Part shown: positions 8,856-17,772 of the stretch, one piece after another
Layout: each line of letters begins with the position of its first letter
Numbering within the stretch: the stretch's first letter is position 1
Assembly (NCBI RefSeq): GCF_022568815.1
Contig: NZ_JAKZHX010000005.1
Coordinates: 186,001 to 250,000 of the forward strand
Source: Undibacterium paludis
GTDB taxonomy: Bacteria; Pseudomonadota; Gammaproteobacteria; Burkholderiales; Burkholderiaceae_D
DNA: 64,000 bases
Reading direction: 5' to 3'
Made by a program: the position numbers and the translations under genes
Notes under the pieces: generated by a model
The model's input: only the letters and a program-made list of their open reading frames with translations
Database searches by the model: none
Told to the model about the DNA's origin: nothing

Positions 8856-9449
8856 TCAATGCACCTCTATTGCCTCCACCCGTATCACCTCACAGGCGCC
8901 TGCGCCGGTGTCGTCACGGGTCATGGAAGAACGCCAGCGCCAGCCGTCAGGCGCGTGGATTTCCACCAGTTTGCCCTGGATTTTGACGACCTGGCCCACG
9001 CGTACATCACGCATCTTTTTTTCCAGCTCGGGCGAAGTTGGTATCAGGTGCATATTGGCGCTGTGCGTGGCAATTTCTTGCGGCGGGCGGGGCGGCTGGT
9101 TTTCCCAGCGATAGAAATAAAAGCGGTTGCTCTGACTGATGCTGAGCTGGTTCAGCACCGCCGTGTCAGACATGGAACCCCAGCCCAGCGCCAGGTCCAC
9201 CGGCGCCAGTTCTGCTTCGCGGTCTGATGAATACGTCTGCTTGGACAAGACCCGCGCTTCGACCGTAAAGTCGGCCAGCGCCTTCATGCTGTAATTATTA
9301 TGCTGGTATTCCGGCCCATTGCTGAGGTTGACCTGTACCGGTTCATTTGGCGCAATACTGCCTGGCGGCACCGGCAAGGGACGGTTACGCCAGTAATGAA
9401 AACCGCCGGCCAGGATCAATATAATCAACAGAGTACGCCATGAAAACAT
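8856..9449 (-). CDS. Membrane-anchored protein of unknown function
   Basis: 197 aa. One N-terminal membrane span (residues about 5-18, followed by HYWRNR) leaves the rest in the periplasm. The C-terminal part (VGQVVKIQGKLVEIHAPDGW near 148) looks like a small beta-barrel/OB-type fold, and the conserved-looking ALGWGSMSD lies near 85. A single Cys near the end (GACEV) may be structural. I recognise it only as a hypothetical protein common in Burkholderiales. It is divergent from the phosphoesterase gene; about 300 bp without a gene separates it from the hydrolase start downstream. Confidence 0.6.
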   Translation of the reverse strand: MFSWRTLLIILILAGGFHYWRNRPLPVPPGSIAPNEPVQVNLSNGPEYQHNNYSMKALADFTVEARVLSKQTYSSDREAELAPVDLALGWGSMSDTAVLNQLSISQSNRFYFYRWENQPPRPPQEIATHSANMHLIPTSPELEKKMRDVRVGQVVKIQGKLVEIHAPDGWRWRSSMTRDDTGAGACEVIRVEAIEVH

Positions 9450-9601
9450 AGATTATTTACCAATGATTGAATTAAATTCGGTAACAAATTCTGCAATAAA
9501 TTATGTGAAAGTGAAATTGAGGTATATTGAATACCACTTGATTCGTCATTATTTTGACACTGAACACGGCGTTACTTTACCAGCAATTCCAGCAAACCCT
9601 T

Positions 9602-10330
9602 ATGCAAGCAATCTATTTTTGTGGTGACACGCACGGCAACTTCCAGCATGTCATCCATGCTGTGATGAGCAATCGCCCAGCCGCTGTCATCTTTTTAGGT
9701 GACTTGCAACTGAAGCGGCCGCTTGAACAGGAACTGACCAGCATACTCGACCTGACCGAAGTCTGGTATATACATGGCAACCATGATACCGATACCGACA
9801 AGGTCTATGATCACCTGTTTGGATCCAGTCTGGCAAAACGCAACCTGCATGGTCGCGTGGTCGAGATTGCAGGCCGCAGGGTAGCCGGACTGGGCGGCGT
9901 GTTTCGTGGCCATATCTGGATGCCACCGGGACATAAGAATTTCCTGACACAGAAAGAGTATGTCGCCAAAAGCAGCAAAGACAACCGCTGGCGTAATGGC
10001 TTGCCGCGCAAGCATTACAGTTCCATCTTCCCGGGTGACTATCATCATCTGGCCCAGCAAAAGGCCGACATCCTGGTCAGCCACGAGGCTCCCAGCGCCC
10101 ATCCGCACGGCTTTGCCAGCATAGACGAACTGGCCCAGCACATGCAGGTCAGCAAGAGCTTCCATGGCCACCACCATGACCGCATCGACTACCGCAGCCA
10201 TGATACCAGGCTGGGCTTCCAGGCTTTTGGCGTTGGCCTGCGCGGCATATCCGACATCGACGGCAATGTCATCGTCGCCGGTGAGCTGGACCATGAAATC
10301 CCCTGGGCCATACTGAACCGGCGTCGTTGA
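9602..10330 (+). CDS. Calcineurin-like metallophosphoesterase
   Basis: 242 aa from ATG 9602; a TTG at 9554 would add 16 residues, but the metal motif GDTHG starts only eight residues after this ATG, as usual for the family. The full di-metal set is visible: D9-T-H11, GD (FLGDLQ near 34), GNHD near 60, a His in SHEAP and the GHHHD pair near 180. It is cytoplasmic, without a signal peptide. The family hydrolyses phosphomono- or diesters; the substrate is unknown. It is a single gene between divergent and convergent neighbours. Confidence 0.85.
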   Translation: MQAIYFCGDTHGNFQHVIHAVMSNRPAAVIFLGDLQLKRPLEQELTSILDLTEVWYIHGNHDTDTDKVYDHLFGSSLAKRNLHGRVVEIAGRRVAGLGGVFRGHIWMPPGHKNFLTQKEYVAKSSKDNRWRNGLPRKHYSSIFPGDYHHLAQQKADILVSHEAPSAHPHGFASIDELAQHMQVSKSFHGHHHDRIDYRSHDTRLGFQAFGVGLRGISDIDGNVIVAGELDHEIPWAILNRRR

Positions 10331-10343
10331 ATCTGTACTGAAT

Positions 10344-11285
10344 TCATGGCCTTGCCAACAGACGCATACTCCAGCGCCAGTTCAGACTGACACCCAGGCT
10401 GGCCAGCACGATCAGCAACAGCCCGGCCATCTGCATCAGGTTGACATGCTGGCCATACACCAGGTAATCGACACCAACTGCCGCCGCCGGATAAATAAAA
10501 GTCAGCACGGCAATCGCACTGGTCTGCATGCGCGGCAGAGCAGCATAGATCAACACATAGGCCAGCGCCGTCGGCAGCAAACCCATACCCGCCAGCCAGG
10601 CCCATTGTGCGTAACTGACGCCCGATGCAGGCAAGTGGACAAAACCACCCAGCAAGACCACACCCACCAGGCAATGCACAAGGGCGATCAGATGTGGTGG
10701 CATGGCAGGTACGGACTGCCTTTTCTGCATGGCCCGCGTGGTCAGCGTCACACCAGCATAGGCCAGTGCAGCACCCAGCGTACACAGCAAACCGGTGAAG
10801 TCATGAGCCCCCCTATCCTGGCTTGCGGTTTGTAATCCGCAAGCCAGCAGCAAACCCGCAAACCCCAGCCCCACCCAGGCAAGTTGCTGTAAACTGATTT
10901 TTTCATGTAAAAACACAGTTGCCAGCAGCAGCACCAGAAAAGGCTGCACATGAAAAATAATGGTCGCCAGCGAGATACCGATATGACTGATCGCCTGGAA
11001 AAACAGAACCCAGTTCAATACCATCAGCATCCCGCCAAAGCCGGCCAGGGCCAGCCCTTTGCCAGCCAGGTTGCGCCTGACCAGCATGCCCCGTTGCCAG
11101 CAGTACAGACCCAGCGCCCATGCTGCAAACAGGCAGCGGAAAAATACTGTGGTGATGGCATCCAACCCGGCTTCATGAAAAAACACACCAAGGCTGGCCA
11201 GCATCAGCATGGCGGCAACATAGCTCAGGCTGGCGTTGTGTCCGCCCTGATGGCTGGTCATATTATTGCTGTTGGATTGCTGCAT
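10344..11285 (-). CDS. EamA/DMT-superfamily exporter
   Basis: 313 aa when started at the ATG at 11285, which has GGAG eight bases upstream; a TTG at 11330 would add 15 polar residues. About ten membrane spans arise from two EamA repeats, with the characteristic repeat ends (HVQPFLVLLLATVFLHEKISLQQ in the first half and AVLTFIYPAAAVGVDYLVYGQ in the second). Such proteins export amino acids or other metabolites through the inner membrane. The gene is divergent from a LysR regulator starting about 100 bp away, the usual arrangement for a ligand-induced exporter. Confidence 0.85.
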   Translation of the reverse strand: MQQSNSNNMTSHQGGHNASLSYVAAMLMLASLGVFFHEAGLDAITTVFFRCLFAAWALGLYCWQRGMLVRRNLAGKGLALAGFGGMLMVLNWVLFFQAISHIGISLATIIFHVQPFLVLLLATVFLHEKISLQQLAWVGLGFAGLLLACGLQTASQDRGAHDFTGLLCTLGAALAYAGVTLTTRAMQKRQSVPAMPPHLIALVHCLVGVVLLGGFVHLPASGVSYAQWAWLAGMGLLPTALAYVLIYAALPRMQTSAIAVLTFIYPAAAVGVDYLVYGQHVNLMQMAGLLLIVLASLGVSLNWRWSMRLLARP

Positions 11286-11383
11286 GGACTGCTCCGGTAT
11301 CAGATCATTTGCGTTATCATCAGCTTTCAATTCACTTCAGACAAGCTGATTAAACTGAAGTTATTCTTTCGAAAAACTGAATC

Positions 11384-12265
11384 ATGAAAAATCCTGAATT
11401 GAACCTGGGCCAGCTACGCACCTTTGTCGCCGCTGCAGAACACCTGAGCTTTGCGGCGGCGTCAGACAGTGTGTACCGCTCACCGGCAGCCGTCAGCATG
11501 CAGATCGCCAAGCTTGAAGCCAGTCTGGGCCAGCCCCTGTTTGAACGACACACCCGCCGCATCGCCCTGACACTGGCTGGCGAAACCCTGCTGCCCTACG
11601 CCCGCCAGTTGCTGCAAACCAGCCATGAAGCCGTGGCGGCCCTGCGTACGCAAGAAGTCGTGGGCAAGGTCGTACTAGGCGCACCGGACGATTACATCGC
11701 CACGCTGCTGCCACCGGTGCTGGAAAGATTTTCAAAAATGTTCGCCAAGGTAGAGATAGAACTGGTCTGTCTGCAAAGCACCCTGCTCAAACCCCTGCTG
11801 AAAAAAGGCGAGATCGACCTCGCTTTTGTCACGCGCGGCGCAGGCCTGGACGGCCACTTCATCCGCCGTGAATCCATGGTCTGGGTTGCTGCAGAAAAAC
11901 ACGCCGCCTGGAAAAAAACACCGCTACCCGTCGCCCTGTATGAAAAAGGCTGCGTCGCCCGCGAACACACCCTGGCCGCCCTCGACAAAAGCGCCCGCCC
12001 CTATTGCGCCACCTACAGCAGTCCCAGCCTCCTGGGCCTGCTGGCCATGGTCGAAGCCGGCCTCGCCATCGCCGCCCTGGCCGAATGCAGCGCCCCCACC
12101 CACCTGGTCAGGCTGGGCAAGGCCGAAGGCTTAAAACCGATAGAGCCGCTCGACATCGTGCTGATCAAGGGCAGGAAGAACAGCTCGCCTGCGGTGGAGT
12201 GTCTGGCGGAGGAGATTGTGCGGGGCTTGAGCGGGACAGGTTTTGAGTTGTCTGGCAAAAAATGA
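11384..12265 (+). CDS. LysR-family transcriptional regulator
   Basis: 293 aa. N-terminal winged helix-turn-helix (LRTFVAAAEHLSFAAASDSVYRSPAAVSMQI, residues 10-40), linker helix, then an effector-binding domain (about 90-290). Divergent from the EamA exporter, which it probably controls. The last 80 codons (11988-12233) are duplicated as a fragment at 14734-14980, about 90% identical and colinear without gaps, so this gene took part in the rearrangement that surrounds the toxin genes. Confidence 0.9.
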   Translation: MKNPELNLGQLRTFVAAAEHLSFAAASDSVYRSPAAVSMQIAKLEASLGQPLFERHTRRIALTLAGETLLPYARQLLQTSHEAVAALRTQEVVGKVVLGAPDDYIATLLPPVLERFSKMFAKVEIELVCLQSTLLKPLLKKGEIDLAFVTRGAGLDGHFIRRESMVWVAAEKHAAWKKTPLPVALYEKGCVAREHTLAALDKSARPYCATYSSPSLLGLLAMVEAGLAIAALAECSAPTHLVRLGKAEGLKPIEPLDIVLIKGRKNSSPAVECLAEEIVRGLSGTGFELSGKK

Positions 12266-12296
12266 GGTGAGCGTAGTGCCGCTCACCTTCCTTTTC
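12266..12296 (+). terminator. Rho-independent terminator after the LysR gene
   Basis: GGTGAGCG (12266-12273) pairs perfectly with CGCTCACC (12280-12287) around TAGTGC, followed by TTCCTTTTC. It begins at the base after the LysR stop codon. Confidence 0.75.
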
Positions 12297-12394
12297 AAAA
12301 AATCTATTATTTAGTCCGAGTCAATAAAAATCATTTCTATTTTTTCAGAATTCTGATGTGTTTAAGGCAAGATTTTCAAAATTCATACAAGCGT

Positions 12395-13378
12395 TTATAC
12401 AGGCGCTACACGCTCTGTTTTTATCTCGGTCTCCAACCCATAAGAGCCTGTAAATTTGCCGTATATCGCAAACAGCGCAGTGTCATTGGTTGTGGAAATC
12501 AGTGAAATTTCTGGGTTTTTCCATAGAAAAATATCTGCGACTTCTTTGCCTGATAATTTGAGGCCATCAGCAGCAACCATTTTCATCGTCATTTTAAAAG
12601 GCGAAATAACCTGATCGAGCCATTTCACAACGCCAGTTACCTTGACTCTGGACAATGGAGGTACAGTGACAGACTCATTAATTTCATACACAGTTTCCTG
12701 GGAAGTAGTCCACTGCTGTTTGGCGCCGAGCTCAATCCCTAATTTGAATCCCGCTTCAATTCCACCAAACTTATCCAAATTCCCTGTTACTTTAGCATTA
12801 TAACTATCGGTGATTTTTTGACTAAGGCTCCATTCGAATACCGATGTCATGCGCCGGCTCATACTGATCTGCTGGACGATGGTCGTTGTGCCTTCATCAT
12901 TCAAAATCAGTTGTGAACCAATCAGGTCTGGCCGCGCATCTGGTATAACCGGATCCAAGAATTCAATATCAGCGCCGGCGCAACGAATCGCCGCTGCACC
13001 TGGAAGGGCATAAAAGAGTATTGCATCCCTGGTCCATCCATTACCATGGTCGGGGTTCATGGAGAGCATAGTACGCCACGGATTTTCAGCATAATAAAGA
13101 AATACAGGCATCATTCCTGTTCCAGGGTCTTTCTGACCATAGAATTCAATGCCACCTTTCTTCCAATTGTTACTCACTTCGGCTGAACGAGAATAATTGA
13201 AACGCCATGGATCTTCAGCATAGTGGCTATATATCGGTGTGTTAGTGGCCAGCTGTTCTTTCTCTGCAAAAAAAACGAGATCCCCTTTGGTCCAACCGTT
13301 TTTAATTTTTGCATCTTGGCTATACATATAGCGCCAAATACCTTCGGCATAATATTCATATACTGGAACTAAGCTCAT
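12395..13378 (-). CDS. Aerolysin-like beta-pore-forming toxin with three N-terminal repeats
   Basis: 327 aa from ATG 13378, which has GGGAGATGG just upstream; a GTG at 13513 would add 45 residues lacking any signal. No signal peptide. Residues 4-124 are three copies of a roughly 43-residue unit ending in an FF/FY-Ala core, each with a (Y/H)YAExxWR block (10-16, 53-59, 96-102) and W at 29, 72 and 115, a likely glycan- or receptor-binding module. Residues about 150-327 look like the aerolysin/ETX-MTX2 pore module: Ser/Thr-rich strands (SMSRRMTSVFEWSLSQKITD), a glycine-rich alternating hairpin, then TSQETVYEINESVTVPPLSRVKV. Base composition is lower in G+C than its neighbours, suggesting transfer. 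The family call rests on pattern recognition. Confidence 0.62.
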   Translation of the reverse strand: MSLVPVYEYYAEGIWRYMYSQDAKIKNGWTKGDLVFFAEKEQLATNTPIYSHYAEDPWRFNYSRSAEVSNNWKKGGIEFYGQKDPGTGMMPVFLYYAENPWRTMLSMNPDHGNGWTRDAILFYALPGAAAIRCAGADIEFLDPVIPDARPDLIGSQLILNDEGTTTIVQQISMSRRMTSVFEWSLSQKITDSYNAKVTGNLDKFGGIEAGFKLGIELGAKQQWTTSQETVYEINESVTVPPLSRVKVTGVVKWLDQVISPFKMTMKMVAADGLKLSGKEVADIFLWKNPEISLISTTNDTALFAIYGKFTGSYGLETEIKTERVAPV

Positions 13379-13650
13379 TTTCCATCTCCCTTTTTCTGTG
13401 AATGATTCAAAAAAATAACGCTGAGGCAAACCCTGCATAGGCTGAGGTATCGAACCAACAGTCGACAGGACAACCACCTGCTTTTTGCCAGTTCGCTCCT
13501 GCCTATTTTTCACTCCAATTGAGATGCTTTACTGCAAGATATCCCCGCTTATTGAACTGGGCTAGAATGCGACATCCTCAAAATTGTTGCACAAATGATA
13601 TATCATCCGAAAATGCATTTTTTTACACATTGTGCGCAAGGATCTCAGTT
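13379..13650. promoter_or_regulatory. Divergent promoter region, toxin and AraC regulator
   Basis: 272 bp of comparatively A/T-rich DNA separating the minus-strand aerolysin-like gene from the plus-strand AraC-type gene. The layout suggests that the regulator controls the toxin from here; no operator could be assigned with confidence. Confidence 0.4.
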
Positions 13651-14499
13651 ATGAACTCGCAACTTCTATCCATCATTGCCACCATAGAAAAGACAATTTA
13701 CACCCAGGCATTTGACGGCGAAGCCATTGTCAGCGTGCAAGATCTGGCAGACCAGGCTGGTTTGAGCCGTTTTCAATTGCTCAGGTTGTTCAAGCATGGA
13801 ACGGGCAAGAGTCTTGATCAGTTCATTACACGCATCAAGCTGGAAACGGCTGCGTCCTTTGTTTGCCTGACCAGGCAATCCTTCATAGATATTGCAATTA
13901 ATCTTGGATATAGTGGTCAGCAGTCATTCACCCGCGCGTTTAGCAAGCATTGGCATATTTCACCACTTAAAATGCGTGCCGCAACTTTAAAGCGCAACCA
14001 GCATCTGTATTTGAACAAGGAGGCATTTACCATTCCTGCCTGGCGAGTCAACCGAGAACAGCCATTACGGTTGTGGATACGCCGATATGTTGGCAGTTAT
14101 GTGCAGGTACCACAGCACTGGTCCGCGTTCACTTTGGAAACCAAAGAAATTCTGGCTCGCGTAAAAGGACCATATTATGGTGTTATTTACGATGACCCGG
14201 ATATCACACCTGTCGACCAGATCCGCTATGGCTGCGCAATCGAGGCACCGGATATGAACACGCCAACACCATCAGGCTGGATTGAATTCATCAGCCCGCC
14301 TTCAAGGTTCATTGTATTTTCGCTGCACGGTAGCTATCTGGAAGGTTTGGAAAAACTAAGACCCCGGGTTTTGACCTGGTTCCAAAACCATCAGGAAACG
14401 TTTGGCACTTCGGGATTCTTTGAAATCTATCCAAAACTGCCCGAAGGTGATGAGCACCAAAAGCGTGACATGTCATTGCATATCTCCCTGGCGTATTAA
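13651..14499 (+). CDS. AraC-family regulator with GyrI-like effector domain
   Basis: 282 aa from ATG 13651, with AAGGA ten bases upstream; the frame is open further upstream without support. Two helix-turn-helix motifs lie at the N-terminus (VSVQDLADQAGLSRFQLLRLF near 28 and IDIAINLGYSGQQSFTRAFSKHW near 80), the order used by Rob/SoxS-type regulators with a C-terminal sensor. Residues about 120-282 resemble the GyrI-like/AraC effector-binding domain (IRRYVGSYVQVPQHW, YYGVIYDDPDIT). These sensors bind small hydrophobic or cationic ligands. Divergent from the aerolysin-like gene, so probably its regulator. Confidence 0.85.
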   Translation: MNSQLLSIIATIEKTIYTQAFDGEAIVSVQDLADQAGLSRFQLLRLFKHGTGKSLDQFITRIKLETAASFVCLTRQSFIDIAINLGYSGQQSFTRAFSKHWHISPLKMRAATLKRNQHLYLNKEAFTIPAWRVNREQPLRLWIRRYVGSYVQVPQHWSAFTLETKEILARVKGPYYGVIYDDPDITPVDQIRYGCAIEAPDMNTPTPSGWIEFISPPSRFIVFSLHGSYLEGLEKLRPRVLTWFQNHQETFGTSGFFEIYPKLPEGDEHQKRDMSLHISLAY

Positions 14500-14594
14500 C
14501 AGGCTCCAGAGTCTGTAACAAGAGCCCATGCGTCTCTGGCAACCAAAATTGCCCTGGCACAGTAGGGGCGCATTCCTTCAATGGTGAATCATTT

Positions 14595-14731
14595 TCACCA
14601 CTTAACCTCATCCTTGTTGACCTTGGCACCAATATCCAGCGACAGGCCTGGTAGCGCGTCCGGGCAGGCTTTTTTTCATCGCGTCTATCAGTTCTGCGCC
14701 AGTCCTAGTGGCGGCGGCATTTTTTTCAAAT
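14595..14731 (-). pseudogene. 3' remnant of the MBL-fold gene
   Basis: 137 bp matching the last codons and stop of the intact MBL-fold gene at 19383-19518 at roughly 80% identity, in the same orientation. It keeps the stop codon position (14595-14597) but has one extra T in a T-run and ends abruptly at TTTTCAAAT, where the LysR fragment begins. Confidence 0.82.
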
Positions 14732-14733
14732 AG

Positions 14734-15002
14734 AAAGCGCCCGCCCCTATTGCGCCACCTACAGCGGCCCCAGCCTGCTTGGCCTGCTGGCCATGGTTGA
14801 ATCCGGCCTGGCCATCGCCGCCCTGTCAGAATGCAGCGCCCCAACCCACCTGGTCAGGCTGGGCAAGGCTGAAGGTTTGAAACCGATAGAGCCGCTCGAC
14901 ATTGTGCTGATCAAAGGCAGGAAGAACAGCTCGCCTGCGGTGGAGTGTCTGGCGGAGGAGATTGTGCGGGGCTTGAGCGAGGGACGAGGGGAGCCTGGCT
15001 GA
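14734..15002 (+). pseudogene. 3' remnant of the LysR regulator gene
   Basis: A colinear, gap-free copy of 11988-12233 (about 90% identical) still reads as the LysR C-terminus (YCATYSGPSLLGLLAMVESG, then PTHLVRLGKAEG) and runs to a TGA at 15000-15002. The 5' two-thirds of the gene, including the DNA-binding domain, is absent, so it cannot function as a regulator. Confidence 0.85.
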
Positions 15003-15021
15003 GTCGTGTCGCAAGCTCTGT

Positions 15022-15230
15022 ATCAGTGATCAACGAACGCCGCTAGGCTCCTGCCTGCGCAAGAGCGACGGGTGTGAGGTCACCAGCAAGGTCTTGGTAA
15101 TTCGGATGCACGGATACAGCAGTTTACCCTTAATATCAAGCGCAGAACATCACAGGTATTGGTAATATGACTAGCCCTAAAAATCGTCGCTCCTGCGCAG
15201 GCAGGAGCCCAGTGTCTTTGGTTGCTCACC
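15022..15230. repeat. Inverted palindrome doublet, left copy
   Basis: Unit A (15022-15069: ATCAGTGATCAACGAACGCC then a CTCCTGCCTGCGCAAGAG hairpin) and unit B (15186-15230: GTCGCTCCTGCGCAGGCAGG then AGCCCAGTGTCTTTGGTTGC) are imperfect reverse complements. The same doublet occurs at 19071-19292, so the tripartite toxin operon lies between two copies. Confidence 0.8.
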
Positions 15231-15328
15231 TCATCATTGAGAGAGAAGCCGAGGGTTTGCCTGTCGCAAATACGTCCTGCGTCAGGCAAACCGATGTCAC
15301 TCCAAGGTAAGCAATCTACAGCAACATA

Positions 15329-16507
15329 TCAGGCAGCCAGGCTGCCAACCGCATTGCTCCCAAGGCTGGCAAACTGGGTCTTGTCATCAAAGATCGTGGG
15401 TTCCAGTGACATGACTTTCTGGAAAACGCGTGCCGCCCTGTCCACCGGTACAATGACATTCCATGGAGGGAAGGCAGGGTTCTTCAAACCTACCGTTGCA
15501 GGTGAATAATTGGTCGTGTCTATCTGCGCCGACAGATTACCTGCATGGTCCTTTAACAGGCTGTCGATGCTCTCGTCAAGCTGTGTGAAATAGTCGATCA
15601 CATCGCTCACCACGGTCAGTTGCAAGCCCCTGGTTGCACCCAGCGAGGTCAGCATGGTGCCGATGTTCAGCAGTGTCACCAGAATCACTTCATCCTCGCC
15701 GATCTCGGTACCCAGCTTGCGGATGTCAAGCAGGTCTTGCAGCGTCTTGTCGTTGAGTTCGATGATTTTTATCAAACCCTTTACATAAGCCACGCCCATC
15801 TGCACACCCGCTGAAACGATACCACTGATGTTTTCTTCTGCCGCAGCGCCGGCAATCGTCACACCCTGCTCGATCTCAGTGCCTGCAGTGTCAATGAAAG
15901 TATTGAGCACCGCCGCATTGTTTTCGGCAATATTGCCCTGAAGGCTCGCTATTTTATCCTTCAGTCCACTGATGGCCGTCGCCACCGTACCAACTTCGGC
16001 CAGAACTTTATCGAAGTCCGTATTGAACGCGCTCAGCGCCGCGGCCAGTGAGGTTTCATATTCCGATATCGAGGTCTCGGCGCCCTTGTTCTCTGCCAGC
16101 AGTTCTTCCAGTATGCCCTTGAAACGCCTGAGTTCATTTTGCACGCCGGCTTCGTCCTTGTTGTAGGCGGCCTTGATCAGGTTGCCGTATTCCAGATCCA
16201 TATGCTGGCCAAACCGGGCAAAGGCCAGCAGCGCACCCTGCACGTTATCCTTGATCGCGGCCGTCTCGACCAGTGGGTCGCCGACTTCCCACTGAGTGGC
16301 GATCTGTTGAGCACTGTCAAAATGCGTGTCAATCGCGTTCATGATCAGGGCCAGTTGCTCCTTGTTGAGCGTTGAGTTCGCCTGTGGCACTGCAGGTTTC
16401 GCTGATTCAAGCAACAGGTTGGCGGTTTGCGTATTCTGCCCGTAAGCAGTCGCCTGGACCACGTGGGCAACCAGCTTGTCCGGCACATCAAAAATATTAA
16501 CGGTCAT
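15329..16507 (-). CDS. Helical toxin-like protein, third gene of putative tripartite alpha-pore-forming toxin
   Basis: 392 aa, ATG behind AGGAGATAAAAA. Almost entirely predicted helical, no signal peptide. Long amphipathic helices (about 50-190) precede a small-residue-rich, weakly hydrophobic segment (about 195-255, with GVTIAGAAAEENISGIVSAG and then GVAYVKGLIKII), then further helices and a short tail. This is the expected layout of a ClyA/HBL/Nhe/Mak-type component with a membrane-inserting tongue. 31 bp downstream of the previous gene, so co-transcribed. No sequence motif identifies a named family; the assignment rests on fold pattern and operon context. A non-toxin coiled-coil protein is the main alternative. 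Confidence 0.55.
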   Translation of the reverse strand: MTVNIFDVPDKLVAHVVQATAYGQNTQTANLLLESAKPAVPQANSTLNKEQLALIMNAIDTHFDSAQQIATQWEVGDPLVETAAIKDNVQGALLAFARFGQHMDLEYGNLIKAAYNKDEAGVQNELRRFKGILEELLAENKGAETSISEYETSLAAALSAFNTDFDKVLAEVGTVATAISGLKDKIASLQGNIAENNAAVLNTFIDTAGTEIEQGVTIAGAAAEENISGIVSAGVQMGVAYVKGLIKIIELNDKTLQDLLDIRKLGTEIGEDEVILVTLLNIGTMLTSLGATRGLQLTVVSDVIDYFTQLDESIDSLLKDHAGNLSAQIDTTNYSPATVGLKNPAFPPWNVIVPVDRAARVFQKVMSLEPTIFDDKTQFASLGSNAVGSLAA

Positions 16508-16538
16508 TTTTTATCTCCTGGGCATCTGTGCTGTCTTA

Positions 16539-17711
16539 TCAAGATATGTTTGCATTGACGACTTTGGTCATCTGCGATTGCGAAACCACTTGTGTGGGCA
16601 CTGGCGTCATGAGCGTATTGCACAAGGTTTGCAGGGCATCGTAGTCAGACTTGACGTAGGCAGCATCACTTGCCAGATCGTCGGCGCTGGCATTGGAAGT
16701 CACGTCATTGATGAAGCTGTCAATGTCTGCTGCGGCTGCAACAAAATCATCTTTCATCGACAACAGTTCTTTTGAAATCGCCTCCGCCGCGTCAACACCG
16801 GTACCCAGTTGGGCCACGGCATTCTTGATCGAATACAGCGGGTGCAGGATGGCCTGTTCATCCTCGGTCAATCCCAGGTTTTGCATGTCGGTGTTTTTTT
16901 GTGCGATATCCGCCGCCTTCTTGCCGACCATCTCGACCTCGCCAAAAGCGGTGAGGCCCGCTGCTGCCCAGCCGATCGGGTTCCAGAAATTAGTGATGGC
17001 GATCAGGCCGCCGACGACGCCTACCGACACCTCACCGAAGGTCAGCCAGTTGATGTCTTTCTGCAGCGATGCAATGTCTGCATTGAGCGAATCGACCTGG
17101 TCGCTCAATTGCTTGGCAGCCTGCGCTTCGGTTAATGTCGACAGGTTCAGCACCTTGCCATCCGCTGGCGGGATTGCGCTTTGCAACGACTGGAAGTCGG
17201 TGTTCAGCTTGGCTTCCCAGCTTTGCAGTGATTTGACGGCACTGTCGGTGTTGGTGTGCGCGGTCTGTACGCTCGATTCCAGACGGGTTGCGTTCTGCGC
17301 CATACGCTGGAGCAATGAGGACAGCTGGTCACGGTCCAGTGTGCCGCCTTTTTTATAATCGATAATAGACTGAGTGATCTGACCTATCGTGATTTCGCTG
17401 TGACGGGTATAGGTGGCGGCGGCCGTGACCACGTCTGTGATGCCGTTGATCTGGGTCGACAGCCCGCTGGCCGTTGCCTGCGCCGCCTTGAAATCAGCGC
17501 CAAGTTGCGTGATTGCCGCGTTGGCGGCATTGGTCACGCTGGCTGGAACGTTGTCATTGGCGGGTAACTGCGGGGGCACACCGACAGAGGTAATGTAGTT
17601 CACAAAGGCTTGCATGATCTGCTGATAGGCGCCAATGCTGCCTATGTTCTGTTGCAATTTGCCGGTGCCTAGTTTAGCAGCGAGGACGGATGTGTTGGTT
17701 GTTGTGGCCAT
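16539..17711 (-). CDS. Putative alpha-pore-forming toxin component with hydrophobic hairpin
   Basis: 390 aa, ATG behind AGGAGTAATACATC, no signal peptide. Long Ala/Gln/Ser-rich helices (about 55-220) lead into a hydrophobic hairpin at about residues 225-275 (WLTFGEVSVGVVGGLIAITN, then a WNPIGWAAAGL turn), flanked by heptad-like helices including LNADIASLQKDIN just before it. In HBL-B, NheA, MakA and AhlB such a central hydrophobic head between long helices is the membrane-inserting element. C-terminal helices to 390 complete the bundle. Middle gene of three; 61 bp separate it from the gene upstream. This is the strongest member of the set for a toxin assignment. Confidence 0.62.
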   Translation of the reverse strand: MATTTNTSVLAAKLGTGKLQQNIGSIGAYQQIMQAFVNYITSVGVPPQLPANDNVPASVTNAANAAITQLGADFKAAQATASGLSTQINGITDVVTAAATYTRHSEITIGQITQSIIDYKKGGTLDRDQLSSLLQRMAQNATRLESSVQTAHTNTDSAVKSLQSWEAKLNTDFQSLQSAIPPADGKVLNLSTLTEAQAAKQLSDQVDSLNADIASLQKDINWLTFGEVSVGVVGGLIAITNFWNPIGWAAAGLTAFGEVEMVGKKAADIAQKNTDMQNLGLTEDEQAILHPLYSIKNAVAQLGTGVDAAEAISKELLSMKDDFVAAAADIDSFINDVTSNASADDLASDAAYVKSDYDALQTLCNTLMTPVPTQVVSQSQMTKVVNANIS

Positions 17712-17772
17712 GATGTATTACTCCTGATTTAAGAATTCGTTGGTGATAAAAATGTGCGCGAATAATTCGCGT

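Larger units (their letters stand above)
14500..15328. other. Gene-remnant and repeat region between the two toxin loci
   Basis: 829 bp without an intact gene. It holds a 3' fragment of an MBL-fold gene, a 3' fragment of a LysR gene, and an inverted doublet of palindromic repeats (15022-15069 and 15186-15230), all listed separately. Confidence 0.8.

Noticed and set aside
14793..15002. Short protein resembling a LysR C-terminus as a gene of its own
   Set aside because: It is a colinear copy of the 3' end of the intact LysR gene, lacks the DNA-binding domain and follows a remnant junction, so it is a pseudogene fragment.
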